Assembly (NCBI GenBank): GCA_024734555.1
Contig: JANPWX010020150.1
Coordinates: 3,021,363-3,085,362, forward strand
DNA length: 64,000 nt
Reading direction: 5' to 3'
Source: Trochalopteron elliotii
Lineage: Eukaryota > Chordata > Aves > Passeriformes > Leiothrichidae
The position numbers and the translations under genes were made by a program. The notes below the pieces were generated by a model. That model saw only the letters and a program-made list of their open reading frames with translations. It made no database searches and was not told the origin of the DNA. Of this stretch, positions 47,715 through 60,255 are shown one piece after another; the stretch's first letter is position 1, and every line of letters starts with the position of its first letter.

Positions 47715-48113
47715 TATTGTTTTATAGTTTCCCACCACATGCTGAGTATAGTCATCAGCTAGGACTGTTCATTGGCATCTAATGACCCACTGCTGTCCAT
47801 GAATCACAGTTTTACTAATACATACATAACTTGTTAATTTCTTTCCCAGTCAAAGTTTTTTTACATCTTTGCAAGATTTTTTACTTTAAAAAACTGTCCA
47901 GAGATAAAAATTCAGGAGGTCTTATCCCAGTGTTTAACTGTATTTGGAACAGATTGCTTGGGAAAGTTTTGTAATAGCTGTTGTAGTGAAGCAACTTCTT
48001 ACATGCTATGAATGTCTAAATTAACCAGAAAAATGTGTGCTGTGTCATGAAGGTCTGGAGTTATAATCATAGTCCCTCACTGATATGTGTAACTCACTGA
48101 AATATATATACCA

Positions 48114-48161
<48 letters not shown>

Positions 48162-48633
48162 TGTATTATGTAGGTATATAGGTATGGGAAATTATATAGG
48201 TATATATGTGGAGAGATAGAGACATACTTTGTTTACTTAGTTGTGCTATACACATCATCCACTTAGCTCTAGATTTATGAGTTCATTGTCAGAAGCCAAA
48301 ACTGAAGGACTAATTGGAGAAAAGGGTCATTTTGGTTTAATTAGCACGTACACTGTTAAACATATTGATAAGTGATTTTCAAGAAGTGCTTAACAGTGGA
48401 AGAATTTTGGATGCCACCTAAACAACACCCAGTTGGAAGTGTTGGATTTGAAATGGCCTCTGAAGAACTGTAGGAAGATCTCCCGGTGCTCCTGGGTAAG
48501 CAAACAACTGGCAGATAAAATCCAGTAGTAATTAGTGCTTGCGGGTAAGACCTGGCATTTGGGGTACCTCGTTTCCACAGACTCCAAAGATTTTTATGTC
48601 ATTGAATCCTTTGAGATCCCAGGCCAAACTAAA
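47715..48633. other. Unassigned noncoding DNA with an (AT)n microsatellite
   Basis: Complex AT-rich sequence with nothing recognisable except the (AT)20 run at 48117-48156 and related TA-rich words up to 48215. Confidence 0.55.
48117..48156. repeat. (AT)20 microsatellite
   Basis: Forty bases of uninterrupted AT, followed by GTAC and several TATATAGG-like words. It can form a cruciform and is likely polymorphic. Confidence 0.95.
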
Positions 48634-48700
48634 CTGCCCAAGGTCACACAGAAAGCCTGTGGCAAAATGAAAGATTCAACCCAGCTTTGCTGAGGCCTTC
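48634..48700 (-). mobile_element. MIR-like SINE remnant, antisense
   Basis: The plus strand reads CTGCCCAAGGTCACACAG at 48634-48651, then GTGGCAAAATGAAAGATTCAACCC. This is the antisense core of MIR as I remember it, where CTTGCCCAAGGTCACACAGC, GTGGCAGAG and GATTCGAACCCAG follow in that order. The match covers the core and the beginning of the tRNA-related part; the rest is eroded. MIR and related CORE-SINEs were active before the amniote radiation and only sparse remnants persist in birds, so this would be among the oldest sequences in the window. Confidence 0.68.
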
Positions 48701-48705
48701 TACAG

Positions 48706-50276
48706 CAACTTTAGGGATAAGACCGTATTTTTTCTCCTTCGTCATGCTTAAAACTGGGGCCTGTTTGCAATTATTTGTGGACACCAGTAAAATTCCATGG
48801 CCCACAGCACTAAAGAAAATCTGTATCTGTCTGTACTCATTCCAAATAAAGTAAAATATCTTCCAGAGCTTTATTCTGGTTGGCAGGGTTATCCCCAAAC
48901 CCTCTCACCTACATATTTCCATATTTCAGACTCAGTATTTTATACTAGTGATGCAGTTGAATTTCCATAATTCAGCTGTTCAATCAAGGTCCATCACCTT
49001 TTTAAATGTGTAAATCATAAATATGAAAAAAAAATATTATTATATGCAATCTCTGCTGACTGAATTAAAAGTCTTAAAGAAACCTTCCATGCTATGAGGA
49101 CTGTGAAGGATTTGGCAGAAATGGTGCTAACAATTAAAGCAGCCAGAGACAGATTAAATTTGCTGATGACAGCTCATTTCTGAGATGGTTACAGCAAAAG
49201 CCTGATAAACGCTTATCTGAAATTCACAGTTTTGATGAGGCTTCTGCTTGTACCAGGAGAAAATGAAACACTTTAAATAGCCTGTGATCCCAGGGAAAGG
49301 TCTGCTTGGTATTGCAGAGGGAAGCTAGGCATTTCTGCTGCAGTTATGATTGTGAATTATTATAACCCTCTGTTTTCACAGCAGGAAAAACAAATCTAAA
49401 CTGTGTCTTGTAAGTGAAACTAAGGGCAATTTCAATCTCCACAGAAAGTTTTCAATGTTTAAGCAAAGGAGGGGAAAAAAAAAAAGAATGGGATATATTT
49501 GAATCAACAGAAAAAAATAAATGTGGGATTTTTTTCCCATACATTTAATGGGAGAAAGAATCAACTACCCCTGTGTATTCTGAATTCCTCAAACCCAGAG
49601 GTAATAACGCATCTAGCAGAACATCCCTGGTGTTACTCTGGTTTGGAGTACATCTGCACACACACATTACAAGTGAAACAGCTGAACCCTGAAGAATGAG
49701 CTCAGTTTGCCTGAACAGTTACAGGTCGGTGTGGTCCTGTACCACCAGCCCCATAGCTCTCCTTAATACCTGGCACTGAAAAGTTTAGCAGAGAAATTAA
49801 AACTCTGTTTCTAGTCCCTTGGGCTGAGCATAAGTGTGAGGATTTAATCAATTCCAGTAGATTTTAAGCTGCTTTTCATAGGTGAGAAGTTGCTAAGGTG
49901 TGCAGCAGAATCATATCACAGTAAAAAAGACAGAAATAGGTAGACAGATATTATTCCAGGCAGCAGTCAAGGCTACGGAGACATTAAATGAAACAGAGCT
50001 AAGTGAAAATGAACTGAGAAGAAAAAATATTTTGAAGACACAGTACAAATAGACAGTGGAATTCGTTGTCAGGGAACCAAAGATTTAGGCACAGTTTTTT
50101 AAAATTATTAGCACTTAAATGCCTAGTATATCATCCAGAGGGTGTTTTTAAAGGACTGTCAGAAAAATATTTAACTTCTGTGACAGAAATGAGTAGGAAA
50201 AATATTAAAGAGTATTTTTTTAAAGCAAGAACAATGTCTAACTTTTAGACAATAAGTATAGAAGATCTATGAAAAA
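48706..50276. other. Unassigned noncoding DNA, part of it with conserved-element texture
   Basis: No gene recognised. The segment 49050-49380 is non-repetitive, moderately GC-balanced and rich in TGATTG/CAATTA-type words, which resembles vertebrate conserved noncoding elements. This is an impression of texture and not evidence of conservation. Confidence 0.4.
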
Positions 50277-50470
50277 AAACAAAACAAAGCAAAACAAAAC
50301 AAAACCCACCAAAACAAACAAACAAGAAAAAACTCAAAAAACACAAAACAAAACAAAAAAACAAAACCCACCAAAACAAACAAACAAGAAAAAAAAACCC
50401 CAAAAAACCAAAAAAACCCAAAACAAAACAAAAAAAAAAACAAAACAAAAAAAACCCAACCACAAAAAAA
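50277..50470. repeat. A/C-rich low-complexity block (AAAAC, AAACA words)
   Basis: Almost no G or T. Repeats of AAAAC, CCCACCAAAACAAACAAACAAG (two copies, near 50305 and 50368) and A runs. Long Lys/Asn/Gln-rich frames here are spurious. Confidence 0.92.
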
Positions 50471-50540
50471 CACTCAGTTTTGTCCACAAAGGGGATTTTT
50501 GTACTTTTCTCTGAATGGCCTATTTTCACTCTTACCAGCT
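50437..50540. repeat. 104-bp exact direct repeat, left copy (before gap)
   Basis: This segment, from AAAACAAAACAAAAAAAACC to ACTCTTACCAGCT, is repeated without a single visible difference at 50574-50677, on the other side of a 33-N gap. It includes 60 bp of complex unique-looking sequence, so the identity is not a low-complexity coincidence. Confidence 0.95.
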
Positions 50541-50573
50541 NNNNNNNNNNNNNNNNNNNNNNNNNNNNNNNNN
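50541..50573. other. Assembly gap, 33 N
   Basis: A run of 33 N between two identical 104-bp segments. Confidence 0.98.
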
Positions 50574-50677
50574 AAAACAAAACAAAAAAAACCCAACCAC
50601 AAAAAAACACTCAGTTTTGTCCACAAAGGGGATTTTTGTACTTTTCTCTGAATGGCCTATTTTCACTCTTACCAGCT
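50574..50677. repeat. 104-bp exact direct repeat, right copy (after gap)
   Basis: Identical to 50437-50540. Only this copy continues into unique sequence (TTCTTCCGATCCAGG), as expected if two overlapping contig ends were joined without merging. Confidence 0.95.
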
Positions 50678-50749
50678 TTCTTCCGATCCAGGAAGGCAAA
50701 ACTTGTGCTCAGTAAGTTTAGGAGAATTTTAGAAAAAGTATGAAGAGTC

Positions 50750-51078
<329 letters not shown>

Positions 51079-51137
51079 TCATAGATTATCACTACTTTGC
51101 AACTTTAAATGCAATTTTTAAGCCTTTTTTAGTTTAA

Positions 51138-51228
51138 NAGAAGAAGAAGAAGAAGAAGAAGAAGAAGAAGAAGAAGAAGAAGAAGAAGAAGAAGAAGAAG
51201 AAGAAGAAGAAGAAGAAGAAGAAGAAGA
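51138..51228. repeat. Second (GAA)n array, preceded by a single N
   Basis: About 30 GAA units begin directly after a single N at 51138. A 59-bp complex segment (51079-51137) separates it from the first array. The single undetermined base marks an uncertain junction. Confidence 0.95.
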
Positions 51229-54169
51229 GGTAGTAATAGTTTGAAATGAAAGCCCACAATTGGTTAAATCTGTGGCATACAGACACCTCCTTCTTGTATT
51301 GCATTTTATATATTAGATTACTCACACAGGGATTTAACTAGAAACATATCTTTTATTAAAATCATATAAATAAAAATATGTCCCTCTGCCCTCCGGCATG
51401 TTTACAGATGCATTTATTTATTTTACAATATTCTATTTAATTAAAGATCTGCTGTTATAGGAATAAAACTTTCTGAGACATTTATATCTACAAGATAAAA
51501 TTGGACAGGTTTGCAGTGACACAATTGACACCTAAACTCACAGTCTGCACATATGATTTGTGCAGAAGTTGGATATTACATAGCTGTGTTATCAGCTAAA
51601 CTGGGGTTTACAAACTCAGCATTCAGTAAATTTGAATATCTCAGTAGCTGTATCTGGGTAGTTCTTTTTCTGTGGAAACAGGGATTTTTTTTTTTCCCCC
51701 CCAGTGAAACTTCGGCAAGAGGAAAATTCAAGTGTTGACGTGAACTTTGTCCCTCCAGAGAAAAAATGAGGAGGCAAAATTAAATGAGTCAAGCTTTGTC
51801 AAAGGCCCTGAAGTTCAATTTTTTGCTCTTTGCTCTAGGACTGCCTTTGGCTCATGAGGTAACCTGTCCAAGGCAAAGAGCTTTTCCTCACATCCCAGTG
51901 GCCATCCATTACTCTGCAATTCTGATATCGGTGCATTAGCATTTCCTGCTAGATGGCTCCAGACCAGTGCATACACACCCCAATTGCACAGAATGTGCCG
52001 CATCTTCTATGAACTTGTTTTGAATAACTGATCAATCATGAATTTCTTGTGTATGAGAGGTGATTTTCCCCTGTAACATTGTCATTCTAATTTGAAATTA
52101 ATATTTTTCTTTGAAATGTTTTTTGCTTACAAAAGGATATGAATGTTACACGGTCTTATCTTTTATTAGAGACTAACTTCAACTGCACCTATAGGCATTA
52201 TCTAAAAAAATTGTCTTATTCATGGTTTTCCTATGAATTGTAATTCGTTTTGAATCTCAATAATCTGTCTTTCTAAAAATTGATATCAAGATTAAAATTC
52301 AAGATCTAAAGAAGTAGAAAATAAAATTAATGTCCTCTACTTGTCAAGTTGTGTAGTAAATGTTATACAATATTTACTTTTTATTTTCTTCATAACTCTG
52401 CATGAAGTGTTGGGAAAGGGCACAATTTTTATTTTTTTTTTTCTCTAAACTAGATAAAAGCTTAATTTTTGAAAACTTAGGGGAAAGAGGAGGTTAATTA
52501 TCCTAAGGTAAAAAATAGGCTAGAAAAGGTTTCTAAAATTTGAAGCTAAAACAACCACAATCAACAAAACAAAACAAAACAAAACAAAACAACCAAAATC
52601 CCATCAGAATTTAATATTTTAATATGAAGTTATACTTTAATTATAAGATTATATTCAAGTATTATAACATATGTGTTGCAAAACATGGAGAGTTTGTCCA
52701 GAAATTTTTCCAGAGAAATGTGAATTACCAGATTAGATTTCCCCACTGTGCATCACATAATAAAAAAAAAATAAAAAAAAATTGTATTCTGAAGCTGAAT
52801 TTGCTTTCAGAAAATTTTAAATAGTGATTCAATTCCCTTTTACTTTTTTTTTAAATCTTCTGAATTCCTTTTTTTTTTTTTTTTTTTGTCTCTCCAGGGA
52901 ACAGGAAACAAAATAAAAACAACAAACCAGAAACCAAAGAACAGCATCATTATGTCTCAGAATGTGAAATTATTTGTTCATTTTGCTACTGCTGTACCTG
53001 GATACACATGACCGGAGTATTTTATGTTTTCAGAAGGAAAACGTGATATTCATTTCAAGACGAACATCCTTCTCTTGCTGCAGTTTCTTTGTGTGACATC
53101 TGACAATTTTTATAAGCAGGGTAGTCAAGAAAAATCTACAGATCTGTGAGCAAATGCATGAATTTTATATATATATATATTTAATGTTGACTTCATTGTA
53201 TCATTTTGTTTTCAACCTCTTTATTTTCTGCTATTTATGAATGGACGGACAGTAGTTCAACTGCCAAGTGATCAGAGGAATATGTATGAATGAAATAACA
53301 GTAATCAGTGTTAGCACTGAGATAAATATTTGCATCAGGTTCTGGTGGACAAGGGCTATAAAAATTAAATTACAGCTAAAATTTTATTTTCCACTCAGAT
53401 TTTCAATTTAGGGGCCATTACCACAGTGGATTCAGTAATGTTAATAACATCACAAAATTTTAGAGTTAAATTTTACCCTCAGTGTATGACACTATGATTG
53501 AAACAGCCCTCTTGCTAATGATGATGAATTAGTGTGATAACAGTGGAAGTTTACTGACAGCAAGGTAAAAATAAAAATACAAATGAAAATGAAGCCTTCT
53601 GAAAGAGGTCCTGGTTCAGTGCTCATCAACTCATTAGAAAGACTCTATTTACCCACTTCTATGGAATTTAGTATGCATAAAATATTCCTTCAGAATTTTT
53701 AATGAAATATATTTTCTTTCTCCTAGGAAGAGTCATGGAGGCAGGACTTCTGCACTTCATGTATTTTTAAATCATTACTGTGTCTTTGAAAATATTTATG
53801 TATTTCCTGTCATTTTTATGCTTTTCAAAATTTTTATGTTTTTCAAAAATTACTAATGAATACACTGAGGTCAGCTTTTCTAACAGTTTTCTCTTACTGA
53901 AAAATAGATTTGCAAAAAAGAAAATACTTGTATATTGCTATCCTGTTAAAAAATTAATATTTATCTTTTAATTAAGATTTAATTATTAGTAAAAAGTAAA
54001 TAGGTAGTATTTACCTTTAACTAATAGGTCATATTCCCCTCTTCCCCTATGTTTCCCAAATACAGTATTTGTTTTGAACCTTCATTTTTCCCTTTTATAT
54101 TTTCATTTTACTTTCCCTCTTTTTAATGTTTGTCTTTTTCCATAGTAATGCTTTCTCATTTTTACATGA

Positions 54170-54202
<33 letters not shown>

Positions 54203-55590
54203 AATACCAAAACAAAAGCAGATTTTAGAACTTCATTACTTTCTGGACACAGAAGAGATTCTGAACAATTAAGTGTAAAAAGATACTATATTAAAATTGT
54301 GTTTGCTACTGTATTATTTTTCTGAAATTGAAAAAATTTGAAAAAAGCCAGAAAAATTAAAGATAAGGAAAAAAAGACAGAAAATCACAGATATAAACAA
54401 CCTGCAACTTCTTTTTTTTTATTTTAATGATGAATTATTTTTTTTACTAGGAAGGAAAACATTAAAATAATAATCTGTTGAGGTTTTTTTTTTCTTTTTC
54501 TGTTAAGTCTAAAATGAGAATTAGTATTTGTTTTAAATAGAAACGCAAAACTATTATTTAACAGCTAATCTCTGGGTCCAAGGAAACAGAGAACAAAACA
54601 AGTGAATGCATAAATTCTGAAGAGTTCTTGGGGAGAAACAGTACAGTTCTTCATATGTTCTGTTGTCTTGGGGAAACGAGGGGAGAGATTTTAGTTATGT
54701 GTTTGATGGGATGGGAAGGGACAGAGTTAAACCATTTTTTAACACCTTATATGTTATGTCTGGTAATGAATAACAAAACTGTACTGAAATTTCTTTATAT
54801 TACTTTACATTGTAAATTCACATCTTATTTACTGCTCTTTACAAAATCTCTTTCAAATCTCTCTGGTGTTGAAGGGCATCACTTACTGAAACATTGTTAT
54901 ATAATTTTATTCACTTGTTATTTAAAAAAAAATAAATTAGGGTGTGGTGTTTGATTTGCCTTTCTTTCCCCCCCCACCCCAAACGCGATCTCATGTAATT
55001 TATATTCTTCTCTCATAGTCATACTATGATTTCTCTGGTCTTGTCTACACTACAATATTCTAAAATATTGTTGAAGGGGTAAGGATATACAAAATCCTAT
55101 AAGCATTCCTTACTGGACATTGAAAATATCTGTACCTGCAAATTTTAAATTTTATTTTCTTTTTGCATTTTGATGAGGTAATTTTCTCACCTGCCAAGTT
55201 ACCTCTGTGGCTTTCCTGTACTATTACAAAATATGTGTTTGCAGTTGTGCTTTCATCTACGTTAGCAATACTTTCCTGGTTTAACAGCATTTCTCTGCTA
55301 ATAAACTACTTTTCAAAACCCATTGAGTTCACGACTTTCAATTTCTCAATTGCATAGATTCTTTTACTTCTTTTCTTCTTTTTGTTGTTGTTGTTGTTGA
55401 TGTTGTGGTTGTTTTCTGGACAGTGCACAGAAAAGTATGCAAAGGTATGGAGAATCAATAGTATATCTATAATAATAAATAACATCCAATGCTCAGAAGC
55501 TTTACAGGGCTTTGATCTGTTAGTGGGTTGTACCTAATTTGGGGGATTGACAGCAAATATTATCCTTCTCTTGATTTTCACAGCTGATAC
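51229..55590. other. Unassigned very AT-rich noncoding DNA
   Basis: No gene or transposon recognised. Simple sequence includes AAAAC repeats at 52565-52592, a run of about 19 T at 52868-52887, TA repeats at 53166-53182 and 54169-54192 (the latter passing into CA repeats), a C run near 54970 and GTT repeats at 55383-55402. The block 53240-53600 is complex and rich in TAAT/ATTA cores. Confidence 0.5.
52565..52592. repeat. (AAAAC)n microsatellite
   Basis: Five to six tandem AAAAC units. Confidence 0.92.
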
Positions 55591-55599
55591 AATAGAAGA

Positions 55600-55765
55600 C
55601 CAGAGCTCATATAATACCTGATTTCCCAAGCTCCCAATCTGATGGATAATTGTTGCCCAGAGGGGAAATTTCTTCCCAGGCTACATCAGCAAGTGGTAGG
55701 TTTATAACAAAAAACATGAGGATTTATGCTCCAATCTATTCCATAGCGCTATCAGACTCGAAAAG
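55600..55765 (+). mobile_element. Possible ancient reptile-type CR1 3' tail
   Basis: The chain CAATCTGATGGATAATTGTT (55636), GGAAATTTCTTCCCAGGCTA (55664), CAAGTGGTAGGTTTATAAC (55690) and AACATGAGGATTTATGCTCC (55712) resembles, in the same order, the 3' region of old reptile-type CR1 elements as I remember it. Divergence is high and no natural end is visible. It could also be another ancient amniote repeat or a conserved element derived from one. Confidence 0.45.
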
Positions 55766-56559
55766 CTTCATTTGAGGAGAAGAGTTAATGTGCAGTTAGC
55801 AGTTTTACTGTATCTCACCTATTTGTCCAGAATTTAGTGAGATCTCTTAAAAATATAAGTAAGATTGTTGCAAGCAGGCATTCAACCTTACTGAACCCGA
55901 GCAGAAGAAGAATTTCAACGCTATATGATCATATCATGGTGCTACTCATATCCTCAGAAGATCTATCTGTCAGTTGCTGCTCATCTTAACAGTGTGGATC
56001 AATATATATTAAAAATAAGTGAGAATAAAACCCCATGAACTTTATTTCCCGTTTTGCTGAAATGAGGGTTGCGAAAAAAATGACTTATTCAGAGGAATGC
56101 TGTTACAAAATTGGGTAAGACACTAAGACTGTCATGGGTGTAGACATTTCTGATGGCTGTGTGGGGTCCATGGGGGATACACCTACTTATTCAGGCTGAG
56201 TCAGAGAAGCAGTTGGGATGTGTCTGTGAGCTGGCCCCAAATGATGCTTTGCATATCCATCAGCCCTTGAATTAGATACAGCAGTGACTTCAGAGACTGG
56301 TCTGGTGGTCTGGACTGCAGTGACCATCAAATGCTAATTACGCAAGAGTCATTTCTGCTGCATTCAGCAGCCTAAAAGCAAGGTGTCGTTCTGAACCAGC
56401 CATTTGTGCTACCTGAAGAATCCACATGAAGGCACAGCCAATTCCTCCCATCCCCAAAAACTGAATGGGACAACTCATCCTTTTAGGGTCTTGTTTATAT
56501 CTTTCCTATAGGGTGAGAAGGTGAGTACAGATGAGTTACTTTTAGTGAAATTTAAATAG

Positions 56560-56900
56560 GATGATTCCTATGCATTAAATATATTCTGTTGTGCTAATTG
56601 GCTGCATCTATTTTCTTACATACCAAATACTTCCAGAATCCTGTGGCAGTCAGCAATATGTCTTATAAAATGTTACCTAACAGAATTGGAAATACAGGAG
56701 TGTAACGTCTGATAAACACAACAGCTTTAAGCTTAATTTTCTTTGTTATCTGCCTTTGACAATAGCAAAGCCAATCTGATTTTGTGCACTTTCTTCATTT
56801 CACCCCTGCTGAGAACGGCACCCAGCCATCTGCGATGCTACTGAGCTGAAAGGCAACCAATTCAAAGCTAACTGAACAAGATGGATCTGGTAGGAAACCA
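56560..56900. other. Possible conserved noncoding element with SOX/TCF-type words
   Basis: Non-repetitive sequence with a CTTTGTT word (56741-56747) followed 6 bp later by CTTTGACAATAGCAAAG (56754-56770). The latter is a CTTTG/CAAAG inverted repeat enclosing ACAAT, the SOX-type core. TTAATT and CTAATTGG homeodomain-type words lie upstream. Only motif content supports it. Confidence 0.25.
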
Positions 56901-57778
56901 CCACAGAAGGATTTTTTTAACCTTTTGACTTTTCTGACCTCAACATCTCTAATTTTACTATGCAACATAGAAGGGAAGAAATCTTGTTAAAATGAGAGGC
57001 AACATCAGGTCTGTGTGAAAAGACTACATGGCTTGTATGACATTGACTGATTTATACTGGCCTTTGTTTTTGAAACTTGGAAGAATCCAGAAAGTGAACT
57101 GTGACCTTCTCTGCTAGGACAAAAACTGGTTGCCAGAAAAGTTCAACATTTTGAAAGACTGGTTATTATTTTTGAAAGCTAGTGTCAGAGTGAAAGTTAA
57201 GGTAAGAAGGCACTTGGTCTTTTTAGGAAAAAGTTCTCTCTTAAAACAACCCATCTTTGAAAAGAGGTTGAATCCCAGCCCATTGCACAGCTTTTCTCAT
57301 TATGAGTGCTTCTGTGCTATCACTTTTTACAGCCTGTGAATGAACCACTTTTTCATTTAAACTCCTTTGCAAAACAGTCTGTAGAGACCCTTCAGGCAAT
57401 GGTTTCCTTGGAACACCAGTCCAGTTCCCCACTTCTAATTTAAGGTAGAGATCATCTTCATTTAAGAAAACCATGGTGAAATGTAAAAATCCACATCCTG
57501 AGACTAATCCTATATAAATAGTATCTCTATATTGATATATCCATAATATTACTATTTATTAGCAACATAATCTTTTAATCTGTTTTAAATCAACATGCAT
57601 GCCAATTTACCATACCAACCCTCTTTGCCTCACAAATTGCTGTTATATCAAAACAAACCAAATTGATTGGTGATTGCTTCATAATTGTCACCAGCATGCC
57701 ATGCAGAAGAATCCCAATCAAATCCGGTGCGGCTTTCAAGACATCAAATTTATTTTCCATAACACATGAATCCTTATT

Positions 57779-57960
57779 AAAAAACACTCAAACCAACCCC
57801 AAAACCCACCAATAAAAACACAACTCCAAGAACAACAAAAAAAAAAAACAAAGGAAAAAAGAAAGAAAAACACAAGTGGAAAAAACAAAACAAAACAAAA
57901 ACCCTAAAAAAGAAAACGCAAAAAGGAAAACAAAAATACACAACAAAGCCGCCAAACAAA
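57779..57960. repeat. A-rich low-complexity block
   Basis: A/C-rich, later A/G-containing sequence with AAAAC words and a run of 12 A. The reverse strand gives a Phe-rich spurious frame. Confidence 0.88.
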
Positions 57961-59386
57961 AAAGGTGAGAAAAGAAAGTTAATAGCTTTCCAGGTCATCA
58001 CACATACACACTGTTAAGTTTTCAAAACTATTGGCTACCACTGCACCTGCTGCAAAGATATCAGTCTATGTTTGGGGATTTTTCTACTGCAATTTTCAGC
58101 TTTATGTGGTCTTCATTTCATTAAATTCAAAACCATCCAGAGACATCACTGCAGTCCAGTCTCTGAAGTGCACTGCAATTTTTGTTGCTCTGAAGAAGCT
58201 GCATTTTATGCAGAGGAAGTTTTTATCTTTGCTTTTAAAACAAAAAACTGACCAGGTGAGGAACAGAGTGATCATCCCATGGGTAATGTGGGACACAGAA
58301 GGTTTTTCTGCTTTTATCCACCACTCCTGTTCTCATGTGCCCTGGAAAGCCTGAGCCAAGGAGGTTAACATGCACCGTCTCATCTCTTTTCTATTATTAA
58401 CTATTATTAATTAAACACCAGTAAGGCTGTGAAAACCAGCCATCATAAACTCTGAGGGTCTCTTTCCAAGAGAGAGGAGCAACTTTAGCTCCTGCTCAGT
58501 AATTTCATTACCAGGAAAGGAGCGAAAACAAGGGGAACGGAATTGATAAGGAAGTTTCTGCTATACAATCCGTACACAAGCCTGGCTTGAAAAGGGTGCA
58601 GTGAGAATGAGATTTTCCCCTCTCAACCTGTGGAGAGATTTTTTTTTTTTTAATCTTTAGCAAGAGCAACCTCAGCAGAAGGTGCTAGTATCGTGGTCCA
58701 GGTTCAAATTCTCCTTTTAATATATATTAATTACTTCAGGACAAATGTTCCAATATACAGATCCAGCTTGAAACTTTCATTTGTTGATTCTTTCTCAAAT
58801 TGTTCCTTTCGCTAAGGAAAATAAGACATCTTCCCCTGGATGGTGCTGTGCTGGAAGCTCTCCATTATTCTGCTTTAGTTGATTGTCTGCTTGACATTGG
58901 AAGAAAGATTAAAAAAAAATTAAAGGAAGAAGAAAATGAAAGTGGACTCTTTAAGCAAGAATGCTCATTTTGTACATAGCCTTTGGCACCAGCAGGCATT
59001 ATTTGCAGAGAACATGAATATTTTGAAGACAGGTACAGAGAAGAAAGACATATTCTTGATTCCTTTTCCAGTAAACAGTGGATGCTGAAAATGCAGCCTT
59101 TTTGCAATAGGATTACAGGCAGTCACTTTCAAGAAAATTTATTCCCTGGAGGTTCATTTATGCTGGATAATTATGTTTGCAGTTATTTTAAGATAAAGTT
59201 CATCATGGAATGCTCTCATCTTGTAAATCTACAGCGACACCTTCATTATCTCAAAACTTACGAAGACATTTGAAAGAAGACCTTCACAGTTCCCAATGGG
59301 GGTTTAGTGTAACACTGTCAATAAAAATGCCTAATTTCCATCTATGCTTTTTTGGAAATTCTGTGCACATGGATTTCAGATTAACA

Positions 59387-59545
59387 CACAAACAAACGAA
59401 CAAACAAACAAACAAACAAAAACCCAAAACCAAACTCAAAAAAACAAACAAAAAAAACCAGAACACCCAAAAAAAAACAACAAAAAAAAAATCCCAAAAA
59501 CAAAACAAAACAGAACAAAACAGAACAAAACAGAACAAAAAAAGA
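59387..59545. repeat. (AAAC)n and A/C-rich low-complexity block
   Basis: Six or more AAAC units at 59389-59420, then A runs with CCC and CAAAACAGAAC repeats. A 147-codon Lys/Gln/Asn-rich frame crosses it and is spurious. Confidence 0.92.
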
Positions 59546-60255
59546 CAAGGATATGAAGAAGAAAAGAATGGAAACAAGGTCCTTTGGTCTCTGAAATTAC
59601 ACAATTTGTCCTTTTTAAGTTGGAGAAAACATAGTGAGTGGTTACATTTATAGTTAAGTAATTAGTAAATGTGTAACTCATTTGTAATATCCCAGTTGTG
59701 CTGTACTTGTTAACTGTTAAACACAAGAACATGAACTGCAACTTTAAGATTTTGTGTTTAACATACAGTTTGAAAATTTAAAGTATGGCACCAGACCTTT
59801 TAAACTACCTTGAAAAAGTAATTTCATCTTCTGTGCCTCCTCCTGCGCTAAATGAAGGGGATAACCAACTACAAGAGGAAGGAATTGTGAGGATAAATTG
59901 TGCAGGCATGTAAACTGCGTACAGACTTGGGCACTGAGGACTGTGGAGTGAGTGCACAGAGAGAAATTAAAATAATCCAATGTCACAGGTAAAGCTAATT
60001 GATGTTTCTATAGGACAAGGGGGAAATCTAATGACTGCCACATCTTTCAGAACATGTATAGACTTTTCATTCAGTACCAACATATTTGTTTTTGTTCTAT
60101 TTTGCTTAGAGATAGTACAGCTATGTTTCTTAGGAAGGATCTACTTTTGCTTTGATATAGTGGAATTTTTTTGTGATTACACAGCTAAGGTCATGTAAAT
60201 CGTACCATATTGAAAATATATTTCCATAGTGTGGCATTTTCTTGTTAAGATCTGT

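Larger units (their letters stand above)
55766..60255. other. Unassigned noncoding DNA
   Basis: No gene recognised. It holds A-rich blocks at 57779-57960 and 59387-59545. The segment 56560-56900 is complex and holds SOX- and TCF-type words. The segment 57640-57770 is complex with AATTGATTG/GGTGATTG words. Open frames such as 107 codons at 58031-58354 have no domain. Confidence 0.5.

Noticed and set aside
59210..59653. 147-codon frame rich in Lys, Gln and Asn
   Set aside because: It is carried by the AAAC and A/C-rich block. The composition explains the lack of stops.
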